Source of the DNA: Sacculina carcini | Lineage: Eukaryota > Arthropoda > Thecostraca > Sacculinidae | Direction: 5' to 3' | NCBI GenBank assembly: GCA_916048095.2 | Contig: OU696579.1 | Location: 4,518,235-4,582,234 of the forward strand | DNA length: 64,000 nucleotides | Part shown: positions 9,084 through 19,177 of the stretch, one piece after another | Layout of the letters: each line of letters starts with the position of its first letter | Numbering within the stretch: the stretch's first letter is position 1 | Program-made: the position numbers and the translations under genes | Notes under the pieces: generated by a model | The model's input: the letters and a program-made list of their open reading frames with translations, nothing else | What the model was told of the DNA's origin: nothing | Database searches by the model: none

Positions 9084-9599
9084 AGTTCGTATAGTGAAGA
9101 AAGATGGCTCTCTATTGACTGACAGTGACCTGGTGACGCCTGTCAACTTGTTTCCTCATGCGCTTTTCAAACAAATAGACTATCAAATTAATGACACTAT
9201 CATAACCGATGCTTCATCAATGTACGGCTATCGAGCTTATTTGGAGACACTGTTGTCATACAACGGTGGCGCCAAGAAAGGTCATTTGAGAGCGGCTATG
9301 TGGTCTAAGGATTCATCAAAACATCTGGATGATATTGACTTTATTAACCACGGGCTTGCAGAACGACACATATGGATAGCCAACAGTCAGCCATTTGATT
9401 TTTGTATTCCGCTTCAGCTGGACATTTGTCATCAATGTAGGGTCCTGCCAGGAACAGTATCGGAAAAAATTAAATTGATAAGACATTCTGACCAATTTGC
9501 TTTGATCGCCAGCCAAGATGAGTACAAGATTGATATTATCGACCTGCATTTGCTTGTTGAAAATGTGACTCCTCAAGACTCTGTTTGGCTAGATATGCA
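9084..9599 (+). pseudogene. Polinton major capsid protein, middle part
   Basis: After the agttc duplication the frame resumes with a basic K-K-D-G step, then (T/G)PVN-x-F-x-H-x-LF-x-Q-(I/V)-D, NDT-(I/L)-(I/V)-T, YRAYLETLLSY and AKKGHL, followed by the ...I-K-L-I-R...F-x-L strand and L-x-L-x-V-x-x-V strand. These blocks are diagnostic of the F54H12.2-like Polinton capsid, spanning the end of the first jelly roll. The gene is interrupted again at 9599/9600 by element J, flanked by the 5-bp duplication atgca; the part after J starts at 14159. Confidence 0.9.
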
Positions 9600-10145
9600 T
9601 GTAGTTCAGTGTATTGAAGAAAGGCAGATAAAGAGAAGAAACACAATAAGGATATGCACAATATACAAAACACCAGACACAATGACGCTACACCACGACA
9701 ACCCTCAACGCAACACCGTCACTGGCCCACTGCCCGACACATGAGACGCGATACCCGGGCGCGAGACTTGAAACATGAGACGCGTCATATGCACGCGCTC
9801 ACACACAATAACATCCTCCCCTAAAGACGCTCTCGCTCTGCTATCTGCAGACGCTTCGATGAAAGTCAAACTCACACCACATCTCCCCGTGATCTAAAGA
9901 TCACACACAACTCACACACTCACACACATACCCAACCACACAGGCAGACACACTTAGTCAAGCATTCAGGTTATTAAACACTTTCCGCGGCGAAAACAAC
10001 AATGTGAAGCGCACAATACTCAAATCGCATATACTCACACCATAAAAACAAACTTTAAACATATGGCAAACTCACAGTAGCCAACTTTAACAGGCTAAAC
10101 AATATCGAACAAATGAGGCTCAAGCACGACACAAATAACACAATT

Positions 10146-13112
10146 CTAAACGTAATCACTCATCCATACTGGAGGTCTTACGTTCCGCTGTGGACGCGCC
10201 ACTGGTTCATGATCGGTTGGGGGCACATCGCTAATTCTGTTATCATTACGCCCTGCTGTCAATGGTTCACCATCAACTGAGTTCCCATCAGATGTTATAG
10301 CTTGGTCTGAGTTTCGAACAGGTCTTACATCCAGATAGTGTCTAGGCACACCATCGACGTCCAAGTTGTTTCTCGAATGAATGTCAGTCACTATGCCTCT
10401 GGACCACTGAGCTGTGCAACGAGAGTTGGGAGGTTTAACCCAAACCTCATCCCCTACTTTGATTGACCCAGCATGTTCACCCTCGTTCGGCTTTTCTACC
10501 ACAACTGACGGATATCGCCATGTGTAAGTGAAAACCGACCTCTGTGGTACCGACATCTCATCTTGATGGAAACGCGGGGTGCTGTTGTACCAGTACACTG
10601 CCTCAATGGGCGTTATACCACCTCTCTCAGCAATCACCTTGATGGTCCTATGGTGTCGCTCTACTATGCCGTTGCCGGACGGTCGGTACGCTGCTCGAAA
10701 AAATCGTATGATATTCCAACGGGACAGCATCTTGCCAAGAAGATGTGAACGAAACGCCGTGCTGTTGTCTAGTAACAATTCGTTCACTGGGCCTCGTTCA
10801 TAGAAAATACTTTCCAGTTCTGATGATATTTGTTCCGCGTCCTCTCTTTTCAATTTCCGCCATATGGCAAATCGTCCCGGCCCACAATCTACTACTGACA
10901 AGTATGGCACCTGTTGGTAATGAGTCACATCTACCGCTAGTCTTTTCCAGTTCTCGTTTATGTGCAATTCACCCGGTGAATGAACGACTGGAGCGGGATC
11001 TATTGACTGGCAACGATCACAATTCTGTATTACCGTCTTTACTTGATCTTTCGATATGTTTGGGTCCATCTTTCTCGCCAAGTACAGAGTTCGCTCCACC
11101 CCCATGTGATGTTTTTCATGCAGTTCTTTCACATCCACTGTGGCCGCACAATAGTTCTCACACACAGGGTCTGTTTTCATCAGCCAATTCTTCCTGACTC
11201 GAGTTAGAATGTCGGCTTTGTTCTTATCGGTAGGCACCAGCGTAATTTTTATGTTCAATGCCAACTCGGAGATAAGCTCCTTCAGATTTCCTAAACGCCG
11301 TTTAATAAGCAACTCTGCTGCACCCTTTGTCTTAATTAGCCTGTCACCGTCAAGTACTGTCTTCACCCAGGCCTCTACAGTAGCCGAGTCTGTTCTTAGC
11401 TCCACATGCTTCAACTCCCATTTAATAGCCAAATTGACGCCTTTCATAATTGCGTCAAGCTCTGCCACGTTGATATGGCTCGCGTCACCTTTCTTGCGAA
11501 GCCACGCTGCGTCTTCTACCACTTTTCCGTTCACTTCCAGCACAGCACCAATAGCAATGCTACTCGCATCACTCCAAACAATGCCCCTTCCACCATTTGG
11601 CACACACCATACCCCCTTCACTGGATCTTCGACTTTGACTCTACTGATCACTTCCCTTATCATCGTCTGCGTTCGCTCTCCTACGAAATCTTCCCACCGA
11701 GATCCCTCAGCATGACGCTTTATAAAGCTGCATGCGACTCTAAGCCATCCCGCGACCGGATAGTGGCCCACCAATACACCACATACAGAAAACAGTTCCC
11801 GCCTTGTCAACATCGCCGGGATATCAGGTACTGCATTGCCCCTGTGAAACACAAAATTTCCCTGCTCTCTGGACACTTTCAACCCCAACACAGCTCCACT
11901 TCCTAGAGGCTCTGGACTCTTTGATTTTAGACCAAACTTTTCCAAATGTTGGATCACTTCTGTTACGCTCACCTGAGATTTATCCACCAGGATATCATCA
12001 ATGTACGAACTGGTGGCCCGTCGGATAGTGTCGTTCTTACTCAAGACTGTTTTCAGTATTTTGGACATAATACGCGGAGCGGAACATAAACCAAATCCCA
12101 CTCGGGTCAGACAGTATGTTTTATTCTTGTACTTGACCAGCTGGTACGACCACAAGTCTTTGTCAATTCTAAGCTGTAAATAGGCCGATTTCAAATCCAC
12201 TATTGATACGTTCTCACCAGCCTTTCTCCATTGTCGAATCGTCTCATCACATATATCTATCGTGTCATCACCTGTGTGACATCTGACGTGCTCGTTAAGT
12301 TTCCGAAAATCCAGGACGGGTCGTACTTTATTTTTTGTGGGCTGGACGACAGCCATGAGAGGAGTAATACCCGCCTGCACGTTACTCTCCCAAGGTACCA
12401 ATATACCTTCGCTTATCCATTTATTGATCTCTCGATCAAATTCGTCTTTCACATGATCATCAACTTTCTTGTCATACATAGATATGGTGTTTCTCAACTT
12501 CACGGGCTTCTCCTTCCACAGCCATTTAACGGTCCACACATGACCATCAAAAATAGCAGAAAAATCTGAGTCCGACACGGTCACTGTTGGTTCGTCAGTA
12601 TTGTTTGCCCGTTCACCAGATACGTCGCTAGTCACACATGCATGTACATCGCCAATGGCATTAACGACCTCCGCCGGGATACTATCAACCCCAAACCACA
12701 CCCGGCCATTTTTCACTGTGACACCAACCAACCGATCAATAACATCCATACCAAGAACAACGCTAACACCACCTATCAACTTATCCGCCACTACGACATG
12801 TGCATCTACGCTGACACCGCTTACCACAAGTGTTACACAACCATTACCCTTACAAACAACATGACTTCCATCGAAGGCTTTCATAACAGCTTCTCCGCCA
12901 TAACGAGACACAAAACTAGAATGTACAATAGTCATCGAACAACCAGTGTCGACAAGAGCACTGGTTTTCACATTTTCACAGCACACATCAACAAATGGTA
13001 ATGCATGAAAAGGCGCCTTACCGGTGCAGGGGCGACTGTTGGCGCATACGCCACCCCTCACTCGTTTCCCGAATTGTTGCACTGCCGAGAAGTATGTCCC
13101 ACTTTGTTGCAC
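10146..13112 (-). CDS. pol: Element J Pol polyprotein (protease, RT, RNase H, integrase)
   Basis: The frame of 988 residues is open throughout. The aspartic protease has DTGC at 55-58. RT runs about 230-400 with PVLDFRKLN, VDLKSAYLQL and catalytic YIDD at 370-373. RNase H has D514, E551 and D575. Integrase has H665, H669, C698 and C701 as the zinc site and a D728-D782-E818 catalytic triad (AVDVT, LLDNSTAF, NGIVERHHR). A C-terminal module near 880-930 carries VGDEVWVKPP. The frame overlaps gag by 55 nt and is reached by -1 slippage at GGGAAAC, so the listed start is only the edge of the open frame. RNase H lacks the D-A-L-S-R end typical of many gypsy elements (ILTRV instead), as in A and I. 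Clade not assigned. Confidence 0.9.
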   Translation of the reverse strand: MQQSGTYFSAVQQFGKRVRGGVCANSRPCTGKAPFHALPFVDVCCENVKTSALVDTGCSMTIVHSSFVSRYGGEAVMKAFDGSHVVCKGNGCVTLVVSGVSVDAHVVVADKLIGGVSVVLGMDVIDRLVGVTVKNGRVWFGVDSIPAEVVNAIGDVHACVTSDVSGERANNTDEPTVTVSDSDFSAIFDGHVWTVKWLWKEKPVKLRNTISMYDKKVDDHVKDEFDREINKWISEGILVPWESNVQAGITPLMAVVQPTKNKVRPVLDFRKLNEHVRCHTGDDTIDICDETIRQWRKAGENVSIVDLKSAYLQLRIDKDLWSYQLVKYKNKTYCLTRVGFGLCSAPRIMSKILKTVLSKNDTIRRATSSYIDDILVDKSQVSVTEVIQHLEKFGLKSKSPEPLGSGAVLGLKVSREQGNFVFHRGNAVPDIPAMLTRRELFSVCGVLVGHYPVAGWLRVACSFIKRHAEGSRWEDFVGERTQTMIREVISRVKVEDPVKGVWCVPNGGRGIVWSDASSIAIGAVLEVNGKVVEDAAWLRKKGDASHINVAELDAIMKGVNLAIKWELKHVELRTDSATVEAWVKTVLDGDRLIKTKGAAELLIKRRLGNLKELISELALNIKITLVPTDKNKADILTRVRKNWLMKTDPVCENYCAATVDVKELHEKHHMGVERTLYLARKMDPNISKDQVKTVIQNCDRCQSIDPAPVVHSPGELHINENWKRLAVDVTHYQQVPYLSVVDCGPGRFAIWRKLKREDAEQISSELESIFYERGPVNELLLDNSTAFRSHLLGKMLSRWNIIRFFRAAYRPSGNGIVERHHRTIKVIAERGGITPIEAVYWYNSTPRFHQDEMSVPQRSVFTYTWRYPSVVVEKPNEGEHAGSIKVGDEVWVKPPNSRCTAQWSRGIVTDIHSRNNLDVDGVPRHYLDVRPVRNSDQAITSDGNSVDGEPLTAGRNDNRISDVPPTDHEPVARPQRNVRPPVWMSDYV

Positions 13113-13855
13113 GTATAGCAGGTGGGTACCCGCCCTCTGGTTGCACGATCACCTCCGTATCTTCGTACATACGGACGTCCATCACGCAGTCCCGTTTGGC
13201 AGAAACGCGCCATATGTCCGATCTCGTGACACTGGTAGCACCTGCCGATAAATCCTGCCGGTCTCTGCACTGCAGTCTCCGTGAGCTGACGTGCCGCACC
13301 TTCATGTTGACTCACTGTTGAAACCTGGCGCACTACTGACACAGCTGACACAGGTCCACCTTGCTCTCTGTTTTTGGTCATTACTCGAGCGTGACTGATG
13401 AGCTCAGACATTTTCATCGTTTGAACATCTGCCATCCTTTGCAGGCTTGAACGAATATAGCCAGGAAATCCATTGACAAATCGTAATCTGCAAATGTTCT
13501 CCAGCCCTTCACTGCGAAAATTTGCAAGACCAGCAAGCCTGCGAATATCCGTTGCGAACACATCTACCGACTCTCCAGTCCACTTTTTCTCGCACAGCTT
13601 TTGGAACGCGCAGAATGAGTCGTCTGCATAAGCCGTCTTAAACGCGCTCTCAATTGCATCTGCATCCTCTTGATCTTCTTCTTCCAGCTCCATAAATTGT
13701 GCAAGAGCATCGCCTTCCAGATGAAGTGCAATAAAACCCGCCAGATCATCCACCTTCTTCAATTTAGCCACCAGCTTGACCTTCTTCAGCCACGACACCA
13801 CGTCTCCTTCGCCCGTGAACATGCTCAGCGTATAGTCACTTTTGACCGCCTCCAT
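13058..13855 (-). CDS. gag: Element J Gag with two zinc knuckles
   Basis: The 265-residue product starts MEAVKSDYTL at 13855, soon after the primer site. It has a capsid-like segment (about 5-160, with W-L-K-K-V-K-L, L-E-G-D-A, a Y/W-x-x-V-D-V-F-x-x-D-(I/L)-R-R-L motif) and two CCHC knuckles near 214-227 and 247-260 (CYQCHEIGHMARFC and CYTCNKVGHTSRQC). The last codons run through G GGA AAC before the TGA. The homologues at 24504/33564-33895 (A) and 58215-58943 (I) share this layout. It packages element RNA. Confidence 0.85.
   Translation of the reverse strand: MEAVKSDYTLSMFTGEGDVVSWLKKVKLVAKLKKVDDLAGFIALHLEGDALAQFMELEEEDQEDADAIESAFKTAYADDSFCAFQKLCEKKWTGESVDVFATDIRRLAGLANFRSEGLENICRLRFVNGFPGYIRSSLQRMADVQTMKMSELISHARVMTKNREQGGPVSAVSVVRQVSTVSQHEGAARQLTETAVQRPAGFIGRCYQCHEIGHMARFCQTGLRDGRPYVRRYGGDRATRGRVPTCYTCNKVGHTSRQCNNSGNE
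13064..13070 (-). promoter_or_regulatory. -1 ribosomal frameshift site GGGAAAC, element J
   Basis: Read on minus, the gag codons end xxG GGA AAC five codon-lengths or fewer before the gag stop, matching the X XXY YYZ rule. The -1 frame after it (GGG AAA then Arg) is the pol frame. Elements A (33844-33850) and I (58889-58895) have the identical heptamer in the same phase. Confidence 0.75.
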
Positions 13856-13864
13856 TACGTATGT

Positions 13865-13876
13865 GGACGGTTAGCT
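13865..13876 (-). promoter_or_regulatory. Primer-binding site of J resembling the 5' end of tRNA-Ile
   Basis: On minus, agctaaccgtcc follows the LTR end CTGAACTACA directly. Its complement GGACGGTTAGCT differs at one base from GGCCGGTTAGCT, the first 12 nt of tRNA-Ile(AAU) as I recall it from vertebrates. No complement to a tRNA 3' CCA end (TGG...) is found beside this LTR. Confidence 0.55.
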
Positions 13877-14158
13877 TGTAGTTCAGTGTATTGAAGAAAG
13901 GCAGATAAAGAGAAGAAACACAATAAGGATATGCACAATATACACAACACCAGACACAATGACGCTACACCACGACAACCCTCAACGCAACACCGTCACT
14001 GGCCCACTGCCCGACACATGAGACGCGATACCCGGGCGCGAGACTTGAAACATGAGACGCGTCATATGCACGCGCTCACACACAATAACATCCTCCCCTA
14101 AAGACGCTCTCGCTCTGCTATCTGCAAACGCTTCGATGAAAGTCAAACTCACACCACA

Positions 14159-14740
14159 ATGCAGAAGCATATATTTAAAACACCTGCAGTGTTTCCTCTG
14201 CCTCGAGTGATGCTCAAGTCCTACATGGTGCCACGTGGAAACTTGAACGCCACACTGAACAACATATTCTCATCGCAAATGCCTAGACAACTGTTGTTGG
14301 CTGTTGTGAGCACTGATGCATTTCACGAAAATATATAATACAATCCATGGAATCTTAGACATTACAATACTACAAGCGTCCAATTTTTTGTAAACGGTGA
14401 ACTTTTTCCCGCTCAGCCATTCCGTCCAAATTTCAAGGAGAAACTGTATATGAAGTCGTATTTGAGTCTGTACAACGGTACTGGTTTAGATATTGAAAAT
14501 CAGGATATGGATATTTCGCATAGAGACTATGGAGAGGGATACACTATGTTTGTTGTGGACTTGACTCCCGACATGTGTGGGGCTGATCATCTGCATAAAA
14601 GGGAATTCGGAACGTGTCGTTGCGAAATCACATTCGAGGAAGCGCTCCCAGAAACAGTCAGCATTATTGTCTACGGAACATTTGAAAATCAGATAAGCAT
14701 AGATCATAAGCAGAGTGTGACGTCTGACTTTCAGCTATGA
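14159..14740 (+). pseudogene. Polinton major capsid protein, C-terminal part
   Basis: After element J's second atgca the capsid frame resumes and runs to TGA at 14738-14740. It carries the second jelly-roll landmarks: a NPxNLxHYN-like step, FFVNGE, P-x-x-P-x-F, a YLSLYNGTG step, DLTPDMCGADH, and a PETVSIIVYGTFEN strand. These match the end of F54H12.2-like proteins. An in-frame TAA at 14336-14338 interrupts it just before the NP-W-N-L step. The stop overlaps the ATG of the next viral gene by the ATGA arrangement, suggesting tightly packed viral genes. Confidence 0.9.
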
Positions 14741-14825
14741 ATTCCTTGCAGATAGAAACAGTGCTGGCACATGCACCTGCATTCTGCGGAGTTTGGCCTT
14801 GCGATCGCTTGAAATATTTTCGTGG
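14737..14825 (+). pseudogene. N-terminal stub of the gene after the capsid, probably the adenain-like protease
   Basis: ATG at 14737 overlaps the capsid stop. About 29 residues follow, with a pattern of a short leading helix, then F-x-G-V-(W/Y)-x-x-D-x-L. Polinton maturation proteases of the adenovirus (adenain) type often begin with a short helix and a comparable F-x-G-V-x-x-x-D-x-L step before the catalytic region. The frame is cut at 14826 where element M begins inside its own gag, so catalytic His and Cys are absent. The assignment rests on position and a short motif. Confidence 0.4.
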
Positions 14826-14859
14826 TAAGTGGCCACACACGCAGAAGAGAGCGCCCGTG

Positions 14860-15151
14860 CGAAACTACAGGCGGGAGCTGCACACAATGTACGGCGAACG
14901 CAAGGGAACTAGCGGCCGTCAAACGTCAGCTAGACGAAATTCAGCGCCATCTGCAGCGACTATCCGCGGAACCACGTCGCTCCGCCTCTTCTACCCAGCG
15001 CGTACAGAGGCGTTCACAGTCTCGAGGTCGCTTGGCGGAGCTCGACGACAACGACTCAAACTCAGGTACCGTGTGCTGGTACCACAAACATTTCGGCGCT
15101 AGAGCCAAAGCCTGCGTCAAACCGTGCACGTTTGATTTAAACTTGCAATGA
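14860..15151 (+). pseudogene. gag: Element M Gag, C-terminal part with CHCC finger
   Basis: The frame encodes a coiled basic region (R-Q-L-D-E-I-Q-R-H-L-Q), an Arg/Ser-rich linker and CWYHKHFGARAKACVKPC, which is exactly C-X2-H-X9-C-X3-C, the unusual finger reported for the CsRn1 clade. The last codons before the stop are T TTA AAC (TTTAAAC at 15136-15142), a canonical -1 slippery heptamer in the right phase. The N-terminal half is missing. Confidence 0.8.
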
Positions 15152-16275
15152 GGAGCGATAAGCCAGGTTCGCCCCTCATCATCGCATCTACTGGCCAGAA
15201 TGACACACCGTTTTTTATCCAGGATTCAACCACCGGTATCAAGTTTTTGATCGACACTGGTGTACAGTACAGCATACTATCGTACCAATCAACTGATCAG
15301 CCATCTCCGTTAGTCCTACAAGCAGTCAACAATAGCCATATCAACACGTTCGGCACTAAAGACGTAACTGTGTCTCTAGGCTTGCGCCGCAACTTCCTGT
15401 GGTCGTTTCTTCTGGCCGACATAGCTTTTTCTATCATCGGGTGTTATTTCCTGGCGCATCACAACATCAGCGTCAACCCACGGCTGCGACAACTCATCGA
15501 CAACGAGACAAAACTCACGGTAAGCGGCAACAAGACACGCGCATCTCCGCAAATAGCGTCTTGCCTCAACAACTCAAACTGTACATTTCAGCAGCTTCTT
15601 GCCAAGTACCCCCGCCTCACGTCGTCACCGATCGTCGGCGGAGAACAGCAGCACGGTGTGTATCATCGAATCGAAACAACCGGTCAGCCCGTGTACTGCC
15701 GGCCACGGCGACTCGACTCCGCCAGACTTCAGCTCGCCAAACGTGAGTTTCAAAACATGCTGACACAAGACATTGTTCGCCCCAGCAAAAGCCAATACGC
15801 TAGCGCTCTGCATATGGTGCCTAAATCCGCGCCTGGCGAGTGGCGCCCGTGCGGCGACTATCGCGCTCTAAACAGAATTACGGTCGCAGACAGATACAGC
15901 TTACCTTATCTGCAGGACTTTACTGTCTCATTGCATGGCGCCAAAATATTCTCACAGATAGATCTCGCCATAGCGTATTTTCAAATACCAATACATCCTG
16001 ATGATGTTCACAAGACCGCCATCACTACACCGTTTAGTCTTTTCGAGATGACCAGAATGTCATTTGGCCTGCGCAACAGTGCGCAAACAATGCAACGGTT
16101 GATGGATACGGTGCTACGAGGGTTGCCTTTTACGTTTGTGTACATAGATTATATTTTGATTGCCAGCAAATCTCACGAAGAGCACCTTGAACACATCGAA
16201 ACTCTCTTCAAACGCCTCGACAAATTCGGAATTCGAGTGAACCCAGGAAAATGTGTATTCGCTGTGGAAAGTCTC
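15148..16275 (+). pseudogene. pol: Element M protease and RT (truncated Pol)
   Basis: It follows gag in the -1 frame. The protease has LIDTGVQYSIL (D-T-G). RT shows [21 protein letters not shown], a FSQIDLAIAYFQIP segment, TPFSLFEMTRMSFGLRN and a catalytic box YIDYIL, where the second Asp of the usual Y-x-D-D is replaced by Tyr, so the RT should be inactive. The frame is deleted near 16275 before RNase H and rejoins integrase. A few extra codons of foreign frame follow to the stop at 16332. Confidence 0.8.
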
Positions 16276-16329
16276 TCGTCACAATCGTTCGACACCTGCT
16301 CAGTTTTGTCTACCGTCAGGTCGCTTTCA

Positions 16330-17258
16330 TAATATCCACATTGATATTGTGGGGCCATTGCCTTACTGTAAAGGCCAGCAGTACATATTGACGATGATCG
16401 ACAGATTTACCAGGTGGCCTGAAGTCCGCCCAATGCCTGATATATCCGCAGACACAGTTGCCCGCTGTTTCATCAGCACTTGGATATCCAGGTATGGCGT
16501 ACCACACACCATTGTGCCCGACCCTAGGCTCACAGTTCACCTCTCGCCTGTGGCAACAAATCACGGCACGTCTCGGGGCTGAATCACTGCACACCACTGC
16601 CTAGAACCCCAGCCCCAACGACCTCGTCGAACGCCTTAACCGACAACTCAAATGTGCGCTACGCGACTGTCCAAATTGGATCGACCGCCTTCCAATCGTG
16701 ATGCTGGGAATACGCGCCTCTGTCAAAGAATCGGTACAGTGCTCATCAGCACAGCTGGTTTTAGGCACACCTTTACGACTGCCAGGTGAAATGTTCGCCA
16801 ACATGAGTGATATTTCACCCCAACAGGTCGCACGAGAACTGGCGGAGCACTTCGCAAGGATCCTCCCAGTACAAAGCAGGCCAACGACCACAGCTGACAC
16901 ATTTACTCTGCCTGCGCTCAACACTGCAGGATACGTGTTTGTGCGTAACGACGGCCACCGTCGTCCTTTGCAGCCTGTCTACACTGGTCCGTACCGCGTG
17001 CTCAAGCGCACACCAAAAACATTTACGATTGAACGAAACGGCGAGGACACAATCTGCGTGGACCGACTACGACCAGCCTTCTTGGAAAACGCTTCCATCA
17101 GCTTTCCACAAGAGACCGCTGTATCCATCTTCCAGCCGCAATCTGCCTCCAGCAAAACTCCTGCGCGAAACTGCTCCGGATCAAGAATCCCGGTTCTGCG
17201 TACGCGCATCACTCGTTCCGGTCGTGTTGTCCGCCCCCCAGTCCGTTTTTTTCCTTGA
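16330..17258 (+). pseudogene. pol: Element M integrase core and C-terminal module
   Basis: Integrase starts at the core ([19 protein letters not shown]), loses frame at about 16522 in the VPD..SQF motif, and has a TAG near 16602-16604 in the stretch before the catalytic glutamate region (DLVERLNRQLK). It then runs open to 17258 with the C-terminal GYVFVRNDG...YTGPYRVLKRT module and a basic end (TRSGRVVRPPVRFFP) typical of CsRn1-type Pol. The zinc-binding N-terminus was lost in the RT-integrase deletion. Confidence 0.8.
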
Positions 17259-17274
17259 ACTGGAGGGGGGCTCC

Positions 17275-17893
17275 TGTGGCGCCTGTGCAAATGTAGGTCA
17301 AAAACATTTGCCCATACACCACAAATACACACTCTACCAGCGTTTCAGCGGTACGCGTCCCGGATGTGTATGTCCCCTGCACACAGACATACACCACGTA
17401 CAAGCACCAGCCAACGCGCACCAACCCGGTACAGTGTCGCGTCCCGGAGGTGTATGTCCCCTGCACACAGACATACACCACGTACAAACACCAGTCAGTG
17501 CGCACCAACCCTCTTCAGTGTCTGGGCCAACATCTGGTTCGCATCCGCCTGACCACATCCTCACCCAGGGATGCAGCAGCCATCGAGGGCAACATCTGGT
17601 CCACAGCCGTGCGCCCAGACCATATGTGACCCAGAACACCAGGCGACAACATACGCACATACACACACATTCCCAATCACACACGCCAGCGACGTATAAA
17701 ACACCGACACACACACTCTTCCACAACCAGTCCACAGAACTCACCCTGTTGCTGGCTCGCTCTGTTGTTCACCATTGCTTGTGTTTTGTTTCGCCACAGT
17801 AAGTAACTGCCTCTGAACTGTGATCTCTTGTGAATATATATTGTGTTGTCGTCCCCCATTGTGTCGTTCGCCAGACCCAGGGGGGTTGCAACA
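17275..17893 (+). repeat. LTR of element M
   Basis: It begins TGTGGCGCC after a polypurine tract and ends GTTGCAACA. It contains a tandem duplication of about 90 bp (near 17355-17530, with cccctgcacacagacatac in each unit) and a TATA-like gtataaaac at about 17694. Its last 200 bp match the LTR tail at 7021-7229. After 17893 the sequence returns to viral DNA. Confidence 0.8.
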
Positions 17894-17955
17894 AGACGAC
17901 TTCGTTCGCTTTTTTACACCGACACATTCAAAAACGAAATATTGATTGCTAAATT

Positions 17956-18528
17956 ATGGCGGTTATTATCGACTGCGAATTTTTCCAATACAAAAAATCG
18001 GAAGCTATTGTGAAGGAATTGAGTGTGTATGACACAGCTACACAACAGTACTGGTATACGATTCTGCCACCACCTCCATCGTCCTCGACTCAGCCAGTGG
18101 ATGAAAAAACTCAGCAACACTTCAATATTTTAACGAATTGTATTCACGGTCTGGACTATTCATATTGTCCGCACACAGCGGTTAGCTACGAAGATTTGCT
18201 GAAAAGATTTGCTCAAGTCATTCGGCAATTGAAGCCTGGCTTGATACTCGCTAAGGGGCTGGACAAGTCACGACGACTGTCGACGATTTTACATCTGACG
18301 GTGAAAAACCTTGAGGAATATGTGAATCCTCAATTGCTTATGCTGCGAGTTAATTTTTTTATTAACCCATGTCCTCACAATCATCGGTTTAGTTTTCGCT
18401 GTGCTGTGGAAAGATGTCAAATTCATGGCAAATTATTTTCGCTGCATGTCACGAACCAAGATGATCTGCTTGAAATAATACATCTATTATACTGTTTGTT
18501 TGTTTTATTTACCGCGATGCATAATTGA
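17956..18528 (+). CDS. Conserved Polinton-associated protein with a D-x-E N-terminus (PV2 copy)
   Basis: The 190-residue frame starts ATG GCG GTT at 17956 and is intact. Near the N-terminus is a hydrophobic strand followed by DCEFF (D-x-E), then VKEL. I have an impression of similar V-x-D-x-E...VKEL proteins in arthropod genomes. A D-x-E after a beta strand recalls DEDD-type exonucleases, but the later acidic motifs cannot be placed with confidence. The middle has N-x-L-x-x-x-I-H-G-L-D, then KG.DK.RRLS..L, and a PCPHNH segment followed by C...C. The second half is repeated in PV1 (1-322). It lies 3' of the capsid/protease region and before the minus-strand gene at 43413, once element A is set aside. 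Confidence 0.6.
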   Translation: MAVIIDCEFFQYKKSEAIVKELSVYDTATQQYWYTILPPPPSSSTQPVDEKTQQHFNILTNCIHGLDYSYCPHTAVSYEDLLKRFAQVIRQLKPGLILAKGLDKSRRLSTILHLTVKNLEEYVNPQLLMLRVNFFINPCPHNHRFSFRCAVERCQIHGKLFSLHVTNQDDLLEIIHLLYCLFVLFTAMHN

Positions 18529-19177
18529 GTGTAACATTTAGTGTTTAATTAAACCGATTGCTTAAACAATTGGAACTAGTTAATAAAATACTCATGCAAC
18601 ATTTATTAAACAATAGTCATGCACAGAATTGATTGGAGTATTTATTGTTTTGTAGGCGCCATTCGTTCCTTGTAAATATTAATGTGTTATATTCTTGTAT
18701 TTAGGCGCACACTTTTATTACATACATCCATGCTATGTTATTGGTTACACTGTCGTACAAATTTGATGAAAAATGTTGTAGCACGTTATTCCAAACTATT
18801 GTACCTGCGCACTCGCCACTCTCTCCAGCAACACTGCAAGCACAACTCCAGCTGCTCCTCTGCAATACTCGCCTTGTGTTTAATGTTATTTCGCCGTGCT
18901 GTTTTGCCAGTCTACGCTGTACTTGCTAATACACTGGAAAAACCCAGCTGCTTTTTCTGCACTGCAACGTACCCATAGCATCTCTTCACGCCTTTTTAAA
19001 GGCGCACTCGTTTAGCGATTACACCTCATATGCGCCTTTATAAAGGCCAATTTTGTCAACGAATTCCGCAATTTTACGCCTTGCTAACGGCGACTAATTA
19101 GTGAATTCTTGCGCAATCGCGGTGGCCGTGTGCAACACTCCGTGCAGCTGGTTTTTCACGCCGGTTGCCATGGCTAC
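18529..19177. other. AT-rich interval between viral genes, interrupted at 19178 by element A
   Basis: No supported gene. A segment at about 18575-18635 (ttaataaaat ... ttaaacaatagtcatgcaca) resembles 43280-43345 on the far side of element A, so part of this interval may be a duplicated viral intergenic sequence. gcctttttaaaggcg at about 18990 is a short palindrome. Confidence 0.4.

Larger units (their letters stand above)
9600..14158 (-). mobile_element. Element J: full-length Ty3/gypsy-like LTR retrotransposon inserted in the capsid gene
   Basis: LTRs of 282 bp at 9600-9881 and 13877-14158 (TGTAGTTCAG ... CACCACA) are flanked by the duplication atgca (9595-9599 and 14159-14163). It is transcribed on minus: gag 13855-13058, then pol 13112-10146 in the -1 frame. 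The LTRs differ at very few positions, so insertion is fairly recent. The primer site at 13876-13865 (minus) directly abuts the LTR. It belongs with elements A and I by Pol sequence and by the gag-pol junction. Confidence 0.9.
14826..17893 (+). mobile_element. Element M: defective CsRn1-type Ty3/gypsy element
   Basis: It is 5' truncated (starts within gag) and internally deleted (RT joined to integrase at about 16275), with one LTR at 17275-17893. Order: gag end, protease-RT, integrase, polypurine tract (ggagggggg), LTR. No target duplication can be tested because the left LTR is absent. It is closely related to fragment N (5623-7229) and shares its integrase stop. Confidence 0.8.
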
